A model generated the notes under the pieces. It was not told the DNA's origin, searched no databases, and was given only the letters and a program-made list of their open reading frames with translations. This document shows, piece by piece, positions 25,188-33,365 of a stretch of 50,387 bases of DNA (position 1 is its first letter; every line of letters begins with the position of its first letter). Origin of the DNA: Caballeronia temeraria (GTDB lineage: Bacteria > Pseudomonadota > Gammaproteobacteria > Burkholderiales > Burkholderiaceae); contig NZ_FCOI02000045.1 in NCBI RefSeq assembly GCF_001544795.2, forward strand, positions 1 through 50,387, read 5' to 3'. The position numbers and the translations under genes are program-made.

Positions 25188-26405
25188 TCAGAGTGCCGTC
25201 AGACGGCGGTCCGGCGCATCGTCGAGATTCGCGCGGGCCGTCGCGGCTCGCGCGATTTCGAACCGGTTGCCGCCGCGCGATTTTGCGCTGTAGAGCGCGC
25301 GATCCGCGGCAGCGAGCACTTTTTCCAGCGTGTCTTCAACAGTGCCGATGCGCGCCATCCCGATACTCACCGTCGCCTCGATATCCACGCCGCCCGCCGT
25401 GCGCGTAACGGTCTGCGCGAAGCGGCGAACGACGGCTTCGGCCAGGTCTTTCGCGCGGGCGCTTTCGTGCCCCGGCAACAGCGCGGCAAACTCTTCGCCG
25501 CCGATGCGCGCCAGGATCACATCGCGTCCGAGCACGCTGCGCAGAATCTTCGCGAACGACTTCAGCACGTCATCGCCGGCTTCGTGGCCGAAGCGGTCAT
25601 TGATCGCCTTGAAGCGGTCGAGGTCGAGCGCGAGACACGATGCCGGCGGAAAGGCGTCGCTTTCGCGGATAACGCGTGCGCCTTCTTCGAAGAACCATCG
25701 GCGGTTGCCGAGACCGGTGAGGTAATCGGTCTGCGATTCGCGTCGCAGATCGGCGTGGGCTTCGTCGCGCGCGAGGCGCAGGAGCGTCATCGGCAGAACG
25801 ACGGAGTAGAGCACGCCTTCGTACATGGTCGCCTGACCGACGATCGCCAGCACCTGCGGTCCGAACGACGCCGCCAGCCACGCCAGAATTGCGGCCCTGA
25901 ATGCGTAGAAGAGCGCGTGACCGCCCGTGACGGCCACGGCGATGTTGCGCGACTGCTTCCATTTGGAATCGCGCGTGCCGAGGAGTTCGCGCGCAGTCAG
26001 ACCGCACACTACGGCGATGGGGATGGCGCTGATGTACGCCCACATGACCGCTTCGCCGCGCTTGCCCGCGATGGCCCAGGCGAGCGCGAGCATCGACAGG
26101 ATGCCGAGGGCAAACCGGCCGTAGCGGCGTCCGTTCAGGAGCGCGACGCCTTGCAGATTGAGCAGATACCCACCGACGATGATGAGATTCGCCACCGCGG
26201 CGCCCACGACGCCGGGAAGGCCGGGCACGCCATGCCGCATCGACGCGGCGGCGCAGCCCAGCGCGAGCGTGGCGTACCCGGCCGCGAGCACGCCGAGCTC
26301 GCGCCTGCGCCGCGGATACGACCGGCGCTCCCAGAGCGTCAGCGCGCTACTCGCGAGGAGCGTTCCTATCGCTAAGAGGTAAAGGGTGATGAGGTCGACA
26401 CGCAT
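25188..26405 (-). CDS. Membrane-bound diguanylate cyclase (GGDEF)
   Basis: 405 residues. Residues 1-215 contain about six or seven hydrophobic segments and form a membrane sensory module without a known named domain. From about 225 comes the GGDEF domain: DYLTGLGNRRWFFEEG, LALDLDRFKAINDRFGHEAG and the active-site motif ARIGGEEFAALLPG (GGEEF variant, compatible with activity), ending with ADRALYSAKSRGGNRF. The inhibitory RxxD site normally nine residues before the motif is absent (GRDV stands there), so product feedback may be missing. It makes cyclic di-GMP from two GTP, probably in response to a membrane signal. AGAAGG lies upstream of the start. It stands alone. Confidence 0.92.
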   Translation of the reverse strand: MRVDLITLYLLAIGTLLASSALTLWERRSYPRRRRELGVLAAGYATLALGCAAASMRHGVPGLPGVVGAAVANLIIVGGYLLNLQGVALLNGRRYGRFALGILSMLALAWAIAGKRGEAVMWAYISAIPIAVVCGLTARELLGTRDSKWKQSRNIAVAVTGGHALFYAFRAAILAWLAASFGPQVLAIVGQATMYEGVLYSVVLPMTLLRLARDEAHADLRRESQTDYLTGLGNRRWFFEEGARVIRESDAFPPASCLALDLDRFKAINDRFGHEAGDDVLKSFAKILRSVLGRDVILARIGGEEFAALLPGHESARAKDLAEAVVRRFAQTVTRTAGGVDIEATVSIGMARIGTVEDTLEKVLAAADRALYSAKSRGGNRFEIARAATARANLDDAPDRRLTAL

Positions 26406-26509
26406 GCGCTCGTTAAGCCTTCTTCCAGCCGAAGACGATCTGACATGGCTCGTTTACGGCAGCGGAATCGGAAAATTTAGGCACGCGTGCCGAATTCGGA
26501 CGGGTGCCG

Positions 26510-26749
26510 TCAGGCTGTTTTACCGCGCCCCGTCTTTTGCTGAAGTTCGTCGATGCGCCGAGACGCGTCGGCTTTCGTCAGGGTTTCGTCGAAAGGTTCC
26601 TTCGCTTCTTCGCAGAGCGTCTTGAGGTAAGACGCCTGCGCGCCGGTCATCGGCTCATCGCCTGTCGTCCAGTCGGCGGGGTCTTTTTCCGCGTTCGACG
26701 TTGGGTGCGATTTGGGGTTGTCCTGCGAATCGGCGGATTTCTGGGTCAT
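26510..26749 (-). CDS. DUF3072-family protein
   Basis: 79 residues from the ATG at 26749, which has AGGAGAT just upstream (a frame start at 26767 lacks it). The C-terminal part GDEPMTGAQASYLKTLCEEA and then FDETLTKADASRRIDELQ is the family's conserved block; the N-terminal half is hydrophilic (Ser, Asp, Lys, Asn). Function is unknown. The helical region may resemble a small DNA- or nucleotide-associated domain, but this is not established. It lies between the diguanylate cyclase and the tRNA-Lys gene. Confidence 0.85.
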   Translation of the reverse strand: MTQKSADSQDNPKSHPTSNAEKDPADWTTGDEPMTGAQASYLKTLCEEAKEPFDETLTKADASRRIDELQQKTGRGKTA

Positions 26750-26831
26750 GCTGGGATCTCCTTGCAATGCCCCATGTTGCGCAAAGAATGTGCCCCGCCC
26801 GCGCGAAATCCCCGACGCGTGATGCCGATAT

Positions 26832-26904
26832 GGGCCGTACTGGATTCGAACCAGTGACCAACGGATTAAAAGTCCGCTGCTCTACCAGCTGAGCTAACGG
26901 CCCG
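26832..26904 (-). tRNA. tRNA-Lys (anticodon UUU)
   Basis: The minus strand starts GGGCCGTTAGCTCAGCTGGT, closes the 7-base acceptor stem with ACGGCCC and discriminator A, has the D-loop words and TTCGAATCC of the T-loop, and carries CTTTTAA as the anticodon loop (TTT). CCA is not encoded. No integrase or attachment-site repeat lies at its 3' end. Confidence 0.95.
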
Positions 26905-27034
26905 GCGCGCCCGATATCCGCCCGCCACCACGGCGCTTCTTGAGTGCCTGCCCTAGCCGATGGCCGGCAGTCGCGCTGGTTGCCCGTGCGAGCACTCCTT
27001 GATGACGGTGCGCATCCGGGTCTGCGCAGTCGGA

Positions 27035-27059
27035 GGGTGGCGGCAGGCGGCCGCCACCC
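27035..27059. terminator. Strong GC hairpin downstream of the Hsp20 genes
   Basis: GGGTGGCGGC and GCCGCCACCC form a perfect 10-base stem with loop AGGCG, 35 bases after the stop of the second Hsp20 gene. There is no real T-run on the minus strand, so it may protect the mRNA end or act as an imperfect terminator. Confidence 0.5.
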
Positions 27060-27094
27060 CGCTTTCTCCTGTCGTTGCTGCGCGCCCGCCGGCA

Positions 27095-27502
27095 TCAGTT
27101 CGTACGCACTTCGATTCGGCGCGGCCGGGCTTCGTCGCGGCGCGGTATCGTCAGCTTCAGCACGCCGTCCTTCAGGTTCGCATCGATTTTCGACGCGTCG
27201 AAGTCAGCGCCAAGCGAGAACGCCCGCGCGAAATGAGGCTGGCGGATCTCCGCGTGCTGCAGACGCAGTCCTGCCGGCCTGGGCACCACCGCCTCGGCCT
27301 CGATGTACAGGCTGCCGTCGTGGACCTTCACATCGAGCCGGTCCTTCGTCACGCCGGGCAGATCCGCCCACAGGGTGACGCCCTGACTATCCTCGAAGAC
27401 GTCCACGGGCGGCGCCAGCGTGATCCGGGGCGGCGACTGCTCGTCGTCGCGCCGAGCCGCCGTCGTGTCATCTTTCCTGGCAAGTTTGGTCGTGTCGTTC
27501 AT
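27095..27502 (-). CDS. Small heat-shock protein, Hsp20 family (second gene of pair)
   Basis: 135 residues. The N-terminal 25 residues are hydrophilic; the alpha-crystallin domain covers about 28-125 (PPVDVFEDSQGVTLWADLPG, then KDRLDVKVHDGSLYIEAEA, FARAFSLGADFD, and the usual DGVLKLTIPR). The start is backed by AGGAGGACATC. It is ATP-independent and holds unfolding proteins. Only 28 bases separate it from the first Hsp20 gene, so they form one operon. The IxI-type tail is replaced by RIEVRTN, a weak version of the C-terminal anchoring motif. Confidence 0.92.
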   Translation of the reverse strand: MNDTTKLARKDDTTAARRDDEQSPPRITLAPPVDVFEDSQGVTLWADLPGVTKDRLDVKVHDGSLYIEAEAVVPRPAGLRLQHAEIRQPHFARAFSLGADFDASKIDANLKDGVLKLTIPRRDEARPRRIEVRTN

Positions 27503-27530
27503 GATGTCCTCCTACATTCTGCGACGCGTT

Positions 27531-27971
27531 TCATTGAACGGTGATGGCGCGCGGCTTCGACGTCTCCCGCTTGCCGATGCTCACGGTCAGGCAGCCATTG
27601 GTGTACCGCGCCGTGACCTTGTCGGGGTCCGCGTGCTGCGGCAGTTCGATGACGCGCCGGAAAGCGCCGACGAACCGCTCCTGCGCATCGGTACGCGTGT
27701 CGTCGCCGGCTTCCGGCTGTGCGCTTCCGCGCTCGCCGCTGATGGTCGGCAGCCCCTTGTCGATCGATACATCGAGGCTGGCTGGATCGGCACCGGGCGC
27801 GAACGCGACGATCTCGATCGAGTCGTCGGTCGAACCGATGTTGACCTGGGGGAAGGCGCCTGAGCGCCCGGAGCGGATGCTGAAGGGGAAACCGCCGAAG
27901 AGGCTCGCCATCTGCTGTTGCAGACGGTCGAACTCGCTGAAAAGGTCGGTCCCGAAGTAGAGATCGCTCAT
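27531..27971 (-). CDS. Small heat-shock protein, Hsp20 family (first gene of pair)
   Basis: 146 residues when started at the ATG 27971 (AGGAGG eight bases before it; another ATG two codons earlier is too close). The N-terminal arm MSDLYFGTDLFSEFDRLQQQ is typical of class A bacterial Hsp20, followed by the crystallin domain with FPQVNIGSTDDSIEIVAFAP, DPASLDVSIDKGLPTISGER and ending GCLTVSIGKRETSKPRAITV, the last residues being the family's I-x-I/V tail. Paired dissimilar Hsp20 genes are frequent in Burkholderiaceae and often form mixed oligomers. A sigma-32-like promoter lies about 130 bases upstream. Confidence 0.93.
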   Translation of the reverse strand: MSDLYFGTDLFSEFDRLQQQMASLFGGFPFSIRSGRSGAFPQVNIGSTDDSIEIVAFAPGADPASLDVSIDKGLPTISGERGSAQPEAGDDTRTDAQERFVGAFRRVIELPQHADPDKVTARYTNGCLTVSIGKRETSKPRAITVQ

Positions 27972-28104
27972 GGTCATTTCCTCCTTGAAACCAGCAGGAA
28001 GACGAACCGGCCTACGCGCTCCAGTTCGTCTGCCATGCCGCGGGCAAACAAATCGAAACACGCAGCGCGCCGGACTGCCGGCGCGACTGCTTGAGCGGAA
28101 TTCA

Positions 28105-28132
28105 AGATAGGATCCCGAGCGGAAATCTCAAG
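28105..28132 (-). promoter_or_regulatory. Possible sigma-32 (heat shock) promoter of the Hsp20 pair
   Basis: On the minus strand CTTGAGA (28132-28126), a 14-base spacer and CCTATCT (28111-28105) approach the consensus CTTGAAA-N14-CCCCATNT. The distance of about 130 bases to the first Hsp20 start leaves room for a structured 5' leader. Confidence 0.45.
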
Positions 28133-28165
28133 GGGATTTTGGCGACTTTCCGCTCTTGAATCGGG

Positions 28166-28601
28166 ATGCCCGCACCCTATCCTCACGACGCTCCCGACAG
28201 ACCATGCGAGGACATCACGGAATTCGAATACGATTGGCTGACCCTGGGCCGGCACCGAATCCGGTTGCGCTCAACAAGGGGTTTTCCGACCGAGACGATG
28301 CGTACGGCGGTCGAGGTCATCCGGCTGGCGATCGACAGCAACACGAGCGCGCGTGCGCGGCTCGTTGAAGTCGTATTCCAGCAGGAATCCGCTTACGAGA
28401 TTGCTGTCGGCACCACGTTCGCCGACGACCGGTTATGCGCGCGGCAACTGGAGGTGGGCGATCGCGACGGTCCTCGGCCTGCAGCCCACGCAGATCAATA
28501 TCTCCGTGACGGTGGTCACGCAGGAAGAGGTCGATCTGCACTTCGGTGTCTACGAGAGGATGCTGGCCGAAAAGCTCGGCGTGGTGTCGCCGATCCAGTG
28601 A
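28166..28601 (+). pseudogene. Hypothetical protein, frameshifted
   Basis: Two plus-strand frames combine to a 145-residue protein: the first part contains DITEFEYDWLTLGRHRIRLR and MRTAVEVIRLAIDSNTSARA, ending near RQLE, the second continues WAIATVLGLQPTQINISVTV and DLHFGVYERMLAEKLGV. The switch lies at about 28452-28458 and needs a net +1 correction, as in several other genes of the window. I do not recognise the family; it looks like a soluble alpha/beta protein. It is divergent from the Hsp20 pair and could share its stress-related control region. No good Shine-Dalgarno precedes the ATG. Confidence 0.5.
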
Positions 28602-28723
28602 CGCGTCGCACGTGACACCAAAGTCTCAGACCTGCGGCGAATATGGAGTGCGCGATTCGATCCGCGCGTCCGGCGACCTCGAGCGGGAGCCGGACCGTCG
28701 ATCTCGCGTCACGCCATTGAAAC

Positions 28724-29354
28724 TCAACCGCCCTTTCCTTCCCTGAGCCGCGCGCGATGCGCGGCGACTTTCGCGCGATTCCCGCAGCTAGCCATACTGC
28801 ACCAGCGGCGAGCGTGACCGCGCGTGTGATCGGGGAATAGCAGCGTGCATGTCGGACCTTCGCACGCTTTGACGTAGGTGAAATCCTCTTCGCAGACGAG
28901 TTTCGCGAGCGCCTCGACAATCGGCATGAGCAGCGATTCGGCGGTCGGATGGCGGCGCTGCATCGCGAATGCAAGCCCGCTCGAAGCGCTCGCATCCGCG
29001 ACGATCGCGCCGTGTTGTTCATCGCGCTTCAGCACACTGTTCAGCGCGTCCAGTGCGCGCAGGTCTTTGGCCGCAAGCGGCCGCCCCTTGTTCTTTTGCA
29101 CAAACGCTCTGAACCATTCGCGCAAGCCGCGCGCCTTCGCCGCGCCCTCGTCGAGTTCGGCGGGCGCGATTTGCGAACGCATGCGCGCAAGCACCTCGGC
29201 GGGCACGAGGCTCGCCTGTTCGAGCCATGACAAAAAGTCTTCGCCGTCAGCGACCCAGTCGATGGGTTCATCGACCGGCGTAGCAAACCGAGTTGAGAAA
29301 GCCGAGGCCGGGCGCGTCAGCCACGAAGAGTGCGGGGAGTGAGCGATATTCCAT
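28724..29354 (-). pseudogene. CGNR zinc-finger transcription regulator, frameshifted near the N-terminus
   Basis: A 209-residue CGNR (ABATE) protein interrupted once. N-terminal piece: SLPALFVADAPGLGFLNSV; after deleting one surplus A at 29285-29287 (plus strand) the frame continues ATPVDEPIDWVADGEDFLSW, which is how these proteins begin. The rest is intact: a helical ligand domain and the C-terminal finger CEGPTCTLLFPDHT then RRWCSMASCGNRAKVAAHRA (two Cys pairs and the eponymous CGNR). As printed, translation from an internal start at about 29233 would still give finger and most of the ABATE domain. It is divergent from the alpha/beta hydrolase gene, with inverted repeats between them, so it is probably the regulator of that gene. 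Confidence 0.85.
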
Positions 29355-29417
29355 TTCTTCGATCCAGCGGTGCTTCTACGATGACTTCATCGTAACCGCT
29401 AAAGACCCGCTTGCCGA

Positions 29418-29464
29418 GTTACATAGTTGATAAGTAACCTTGTTATCTGACTTTTGAAGGTTAC
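29418..29464. promoter_or_regulatory. Inverted-repeat operator region between CGNR regulator and hydrolase
   Basis: GTAACCTT at 29434-29441 and its exact inverse AAGGTTAC at 29457-29464 are separated by 15 bases, and an additional GTTAC stands at 29418-29422. The spacing resembles operators of small winged-helix regulators. It lies in the 144-base divergent gap between the CGNR protein and the alpha/beta hydrolase. Confidence 0.5.
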
Positions 29465-29498
29465 ACGAACGAACGCCCCCATTCGCGGAGAAACAACC

Positions 29499-30249
29499 AT
29501 GCCCACCATTGCTCATCGCCATATCGACGTCGACGGTTTCAACGTGTTCTATCGCGAAGCCGGTCCGGCGGACGCGCCAAAGCTGCTTTTGTTGCATGGC
29601 TTTCCCAGTTCCAGCCACATGTTTCGCGATCTGATTCCGCTCCTGGCAGACCGCTTTCATATCGTCGCGCCCGATCTTCCCGGTTTCGGCCTCTCCGACA
29701 TGCCGAGCCGCGACAGCTTCGCATACACGTTCGATAATATCGCCGGCCTGATCGACCGCTTTACTGAGCGAGTCGGCTTCGATCGCTATGCGGTCTACGT
29801 CTTCGATTACGGTGCGCCGACCGGTTTCCGCCTCGCGTTGAAGCATCCGGAACGCATCGCGGCGATCGTTTCGCAAAACGGCAATGCCTATGAGGAAGGA
29901 CTGAGCGACGGCTGGAGTCCGATCCGCGCGTACTGGCAGCCGCCGACGCAGACGAATCGCGATGCGTTGCGCGATGCTCACGAAGGACACGACGAAGTGG
30001 CAATACACGCACGGCATGCCCGACGCGTCGGCGGTTTCGCCCGATGGTTACTCGCTCGACGACTACTACCTGAACCGTCCCGGCGCGCACGCTCGCGAAG
30101 CGCTGGATCGCGGCGACAAGGAAAAAATCGACAAAAAGCTCGATGAACTGGACGTATCAACAACCGAATCAGGAGAAGACCAATCGTCGAAACCGGACAC
30201 GGAAGGATCGAATTCATCGAGCAAGAACCTCGACGAGCAAAGCGACTAG
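29499..30249 (+). pseudogene. Alpha/beta hydrolase, frameshifted and with a foreign C-terminus
   Basis: The N-terminal 155 residues are a normal alpha/beta hydrolase: KLLLLHGFPSSSHMFRDLIP, APDLPGFGLSDMP, and the nucleophile turn AVYVFDYGAPTGFRLALKHP with Asp. At about 29970-29974 the frame must change to keep the family's sequence TKWQYTHGMPDASAVSPDGY and DDYYLNRPGA. After that the family's last 90 residues, including the catalytic histidine, are missing. Instead a very acidic, Ser/Lys/Asp-rich tail follows (REALDRGDKEKIDKKLDELD and SSKNLDEQSD), which looks like part of another small protein. Hence both a shift and a deletion/fusion seem to have occurred. Start 29499 has GGAGAAAC upstream. 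Confidence 0.75.
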
Positions 30250-30261
30250 CCGGGATCCGCG

Positions 30262-30292
30262 GTCCCGCCCGAATCCATCGATCAGGCGGGAC
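30262..30292. terminator. Hairpin between convergent hydrolase and gcd
   Basis: GTCCCGCC and GGCGGGAC form an 8-base stem with a 15-base loop; outer CCGCGG words can extend it. It lies in the 52-base gap between two convergent genes, so it could stop transcription in both directions. No T-run follows. Confidence 0.4.
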
Positions 30293-30301
30293 GAGCCGCG
30301 G

Positions 30302-32719
30302 TCAATGCTTGTCCGGCAGCGCATACGCGATTACGTAATCGCCTAGCTTCGTGAGAAACGAGCCGTGCCCGCCCGCCGCGATCAGCACGTATTGCTTGCC
30401 GTTCGCTTCGTAGGTCATCGGCGTCGCCTGTCCGCCGGCGGGCAAGCGCGCTTCCCAGAGCTTTTCACCGGTGTCGGTGCTGAAGGCGCGCAGGTAATCG
30501 TCCTGCGTCGCGCCGATGAAGAAGACGTGCCCGGCGGTAGTCATCGGTCCGCCGAGCATCGGCATGCCCATGCGGAACGGAACGGGAATCGGCGATGCAT
30601 CGCGCGTCGTGCCGATGCGTTTCTTCCAGATCACCTTGTTCGTATCGAGATCGAGCGCGGCGACATAACCCCACGCGGGCTGCTTGCAAGGCAGACGCAC
30701 CGGCGACAGGAATGGATTCAGCTCGACGCCGTACGGCACCCCGTATTGCGGCTGAATGCCGACTTCCGTGCCGGTGCCCGCCTGGCCCGCTTGCGGCGGA
30801 TCGATCGGATTGCCGGGGCCGCGCGGCACGAGCTTCGAGACGAACGGCAGCGCGATCGGATTGGCGATGGCGATGCGTCGGTCCGTATCGACGGCGAGCC
30901 CGCCCCATTCGAACATGCCGAGATTGCCGGGGAACACGAGCGTGCCCTGCTCGGACGGCGGCGTGAACGGCCCTTCGTACTTCAGCCGATGAAAGATCAC
31001 GCGGCACATGAGCTGGTCGTACATCGTCGCGCCCCACATGTCCGCGTCGGTCAGGTTCTTTGCGGGCCGGAAAGTCAGCTGGGAGAACGGTTGCGTCGGC
31101 GACAGACGATCGCCCTTCGCCGCGCCTTGCGGCACCGGCTGCTCGGGCGCGGGCACGATCGGCTTGCCGGTGCGACGGTCGAGCACGAATATGTTGCCGG
31201 TCTTCGCCGGTGCGTAGATCGCCGGGACGATGTTGCCGCTCTGATCCCTGATATCTGCGATGGTCGGCTGCGCGGGCAGGTCCATGTCCCAGAGGTCGTG
31301 ATGCACGGTCTGATAGAACCACGCGAGCTTGCCCGTCGATGCGTTGAGCGCGAGCAGCCCGCTCGCATAGCGCTCCTGATCGGGCGTGCGGTTGCCGCCC
31401 CAGATATCGGGGGTCGTGACGCCCATCGGCAGATAGACGAGATCAAGCTTCGCGTCGTAGGCGGCCGGCGCCCACGAGTTCGGCGAGTTCTGCGTGTAGC
31501 TATGTTGATCGTCAGGGATCGCGTTCGGGTCGTGCGCGCCGGGGTCGAAGGCCCACAGCAGCTTGCCGGTGTTCACGTCGAAGCCGCGGATCACGCCCGA
31601 CGGCTCGCGCGTGCCGTAGTTGTCCGTGACCGCGCCCGCGACGACGATCACTTTCGACGTGACGATCGGCGGCGACGTCGGCTCGTACTGGCCGGGCGTC
31701 TTGACCGGCTGCAGATGCTGAAGATCCAGCACGCCATTGGTCGCGAACTCGGGGCACGGCTTCCCGCTCGCGGCGTCGAGTTCGAAGAGACGCCCATCGT
31801 TGACGGGCAACACGATGCGGCGCGTGCACATCGGCAGATTCGTCGTGTTGCCGGCGGCGCGCGCCTGCTCGGCGGCGGACGTCTCGTAGTACGACACGCC
31901 GCGGCAAGTCACGTGCTGGAAACTCGGATCGGGCTTGAGCTTCGGATCGAAGCGCCATTTCTCCTTGCCCGTCGCGCCATCGAGCGCGATTGCGATCTGA
32001 TGCGGCGTGCAGAAGAAGAGCGTGCCGTCGATGGCGAGCGGCGTCACTTCATCGGTGATCTCGACCGGATCGTCCGGGCCTTTCATGTCGCCCGTGCGAA
32101 AGCGCCAGGCTTCCTTCAGTTCGTGCGCGTTGCCCGCGTTGATCTGCGCGAGTTGCGAATAGCGCGTGCCGGTCTGCGTATTGCCGTAAGCGCGCCAGTC
32201 GCCATCTTGCTGCGCGGGCGCAGTGGCGGCAGCCGACGGCGCCGCGCGCACCGTGCCGTCCAGCTCCTGCGGATCGTTGAACACCGCATATGCGAGCGCG
32301 ATGCCCGACAGCACGATGGTCGCACCGAGCGCGAGTGCGCCGGACTGCCGGGGCCACGTAAAGATGCGCAGCACGAATGGCAGCACCATCCATATGCCGA
32401 CGATGACAAGCACATCGAGACGCGGCGCGAGCGCCCAGAAGTCGAAGCCCGACTCGACGATCGCCCATATCAGCGTGCCGAGCAACAGCGCCGCGTAGAG
32501 CCACAGCGCGAGTCCGTTGGCGCGCCAGACGAGCCACGCGATCACGAGCATCGCCACACCGGCGACCACGTAATATGGCGAGCCGCCCACCGCGATCAGC
32601 CATCCGCCGCCGACGGACATGTAAAGCCCCGACAGAACCAGAAAGACGATCGTGATCCACTTCGGTACGGACGAAGGCGAACGATGCCGCGCGGGCGGCG
32701 GCGAGGAGGATGTGTTCAT
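30302..32719 (-). CDS. gcd: Membrane-bound PQQ-dependent glucose dehydrogenase
   Basis: 805 residues, very similar along its whole length to the Escherichia coli Gcd type. Five membrane helices at the N-terminus (about residues 15-145) anchor it in the inner membrane; the rest is an eight-bladed periplasmic propeller holding PQQ and a metal ion. Characteristic words: NDPQELDGTVR, FQHVTCRGVSYYET, SPNSWAPAAYDAKLDLVYLP, QTVHHDLWDMDLPAQPT, WGATMYDQLMCRV, ending in PAGGQATPMTYEANGKQYVL. It oxidises glucose to gluconolactone and passes electrons to ubiquinone. The start at 32719 has no good Shine-Dalgarno, but upstream frame sequence is not protein-like. In Burkholderiaceae this enzyme underlies phosphate solubilisation by gluconic acid. 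No PQQ synthesis genes are here. Confidence 0.95.
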   Translation of the reverse strand: MNTSSSPPPARHRSPSSVPKWITIVFLVLSGLYMSVGGGWLIAVGGSPYYVVAGVAMLVIAWLVWRANGLALWLYAALLLGTLIWAIVESGFDFWALAPRLDVLVIVGIWMVLPFVLRIFTWPRQSGALALGATIVLSGIALAYAVFNDPQELDGTVRAAPSAAATAPAQQDGDWRAYGNTQTGTRYSQLAQINAGNAHELKEAWRFRTGDMKGPDDPVEITDEVTPLAIDGTLFFCTPHQIAIALDGATGKEKWRFDPKLKPDPSFQHVTCRGVSYYETSAAEQARAAGNTTNLPMCTRRIVLPVNDGRLFELDAASGKPCPEFATNGVLDLQHLQPVKTPGQYEPTSPPIVTSKVIVVAGAVTDNYGTREPSGVIRGFDVNTGKLLWAFDPGAHDPNAIPDDQHSYTQNSPNSWAPAAYDAKLDLVYLPMGVTTPDIWGGNRTPDQERYASGLLALNASTGKLAWFYQTVHHDLWDMDLPAQPTIADIRDQSGNIVPAIYAPAKTGNIFVLDRRTGKPIVPAPEQPVPQGAAKGDRLSPTQPFSQLTFRPAKNLTDADMWGATMYDQLMCRVIFHRLKYEGPFTPPSEQGTLVFPGNLGMFEWGGLAVDTDRRIAIANPIALPFVSKLVPRGPGNPIDPPQAGQAGTGTEVGIQPQYGVPYGVELNPFLSPVRLPCKQPAWGYVAALDLDTNKVIWKKRIGTTRDASPIPVPFRMGMPMLGGPMTTAGHVFFIGATQDDYLRAFSTDTGEKLWEARLPAGGQATPMTYEANGKQYVLIAAGGHGSFLTKLGDYVIAYALPDKH

Positions 32720-32778
32720 TCGATGGACAAAGGAGGCGTTGCCGGCAACGCAGCAGTCCTCGTGCCTGTCGTTTTGTT

Positions 32779-33195
32779 TTACTCGGGGACGTGGGCCACG
32801 ACCGCGCCGGTCGCGTCGACGATTGCGGTCTCGCCCGATGCGCTCACCGATGCCGGCGGCTCGATCGATTCCGCGAGCACGAGTTTCGGAGCGCCCGCGT
32901 CCGGCTGCGAGGACGTGGCCCCTATTGCATCGAGGACATCGGCGGCAGTCGCGGCGATGATCGACAGGAGATCGCTTGCGTACGACAGGAACGCGACCGG
33001 CAATGCAGGCTGCGCTTCGCTGGCCTGCGGCGCGCCCCACTGAACGCGCACATCGGCGAGCGCGGATTGCATCGTCTTTTCGTTCAGTTCTCCGAGTTGC
33101 CGGAAACCGACCGCAAAACTGGAAGCGGCGCGCAAGCCCGTCTCGAGATTCGTGCGCGCGACGGAGAAGAAAGGCTGCATCAGAACGGGAAACAT
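32779..33195 (-). CDS. Phasin-like protein
   Basis: 138 residues; the first half (FSVARTNLETGLRAASSFAV and LGELNEKTMQSALADVRVQW) is the amphipathic helical region typical of polyhydroxyalkanoate granule-associated phasins, the second half is Ala/Ser/Pro-rich. GGAG precedes the ATG. Phasins coat storage granules in the cytoplasm and some have a chaperone or regulatory role. It lies 60 bases upstream of gcd on the same strand, with a 16-base palindrome (GCGTTGCCGGCAACGC) between them, so it may share a transcript with gcd. The family call is moderately sure because phasins vary greatly. Confidence 0.65.
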   Translation of the reverse strand: MFPVLMQPFFSVARTNLETGLRAASSFAVGFRQLGELNEKTMQSALADVRVQWGAPQASEAQPALPVAFLSYASDLLSIIAATAADVLDAIGATSSQPDAGAPKLVLAESIEPPASVSASGETAIVDATGAVVAHVPE

Positions 33196-33365
33196 TTGGT
33201 CGCTCCATTAGCGATGAAAGTCGGCGAATCATGGAGCAACGGGTATGCCATCCACGCGGACTTTCGTTTCGTCAGGACGGCACGGCGATTGCGCCACGCA
33301 CATGCGCGTCTCTCGACGCGGACCGCGACTTCATCGCATTCAAACGGACTCCAGTGGAGGCAAGC

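Noticed and set aside
26832..26904. tRNA-Lys as an integration site of an island
   Set aside because: No integrase gene adjoins it and no repeat of its 3' end was noticed elsewhere in the window.
30302..32719. Quinate/shikimate dehydrogenase (QuiA) as identity of the PQQ enzyme
   Set aside because: Tempting because of the shikimate-type cluster, but the sequence follows the Gcd type closely along its full length and the gene is not part of that cluster.
32736..32751. Palindrome GCGTTGCCGGCAACGC between phasin-like gene and gcd as an operator
   Set aside because: Short, very GC-rich, and such words are frequent in this composition; without a second copy or conservation data it is not supported as a site.
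30365..33043. An 892-codon open frame on the plus strand
   Set aside because: It lies antisense to gcd. Its translation is Arg/His-rich without domains, as expected for the reverse of a GC-rich gene; the minus strand has full Gcd similarity.
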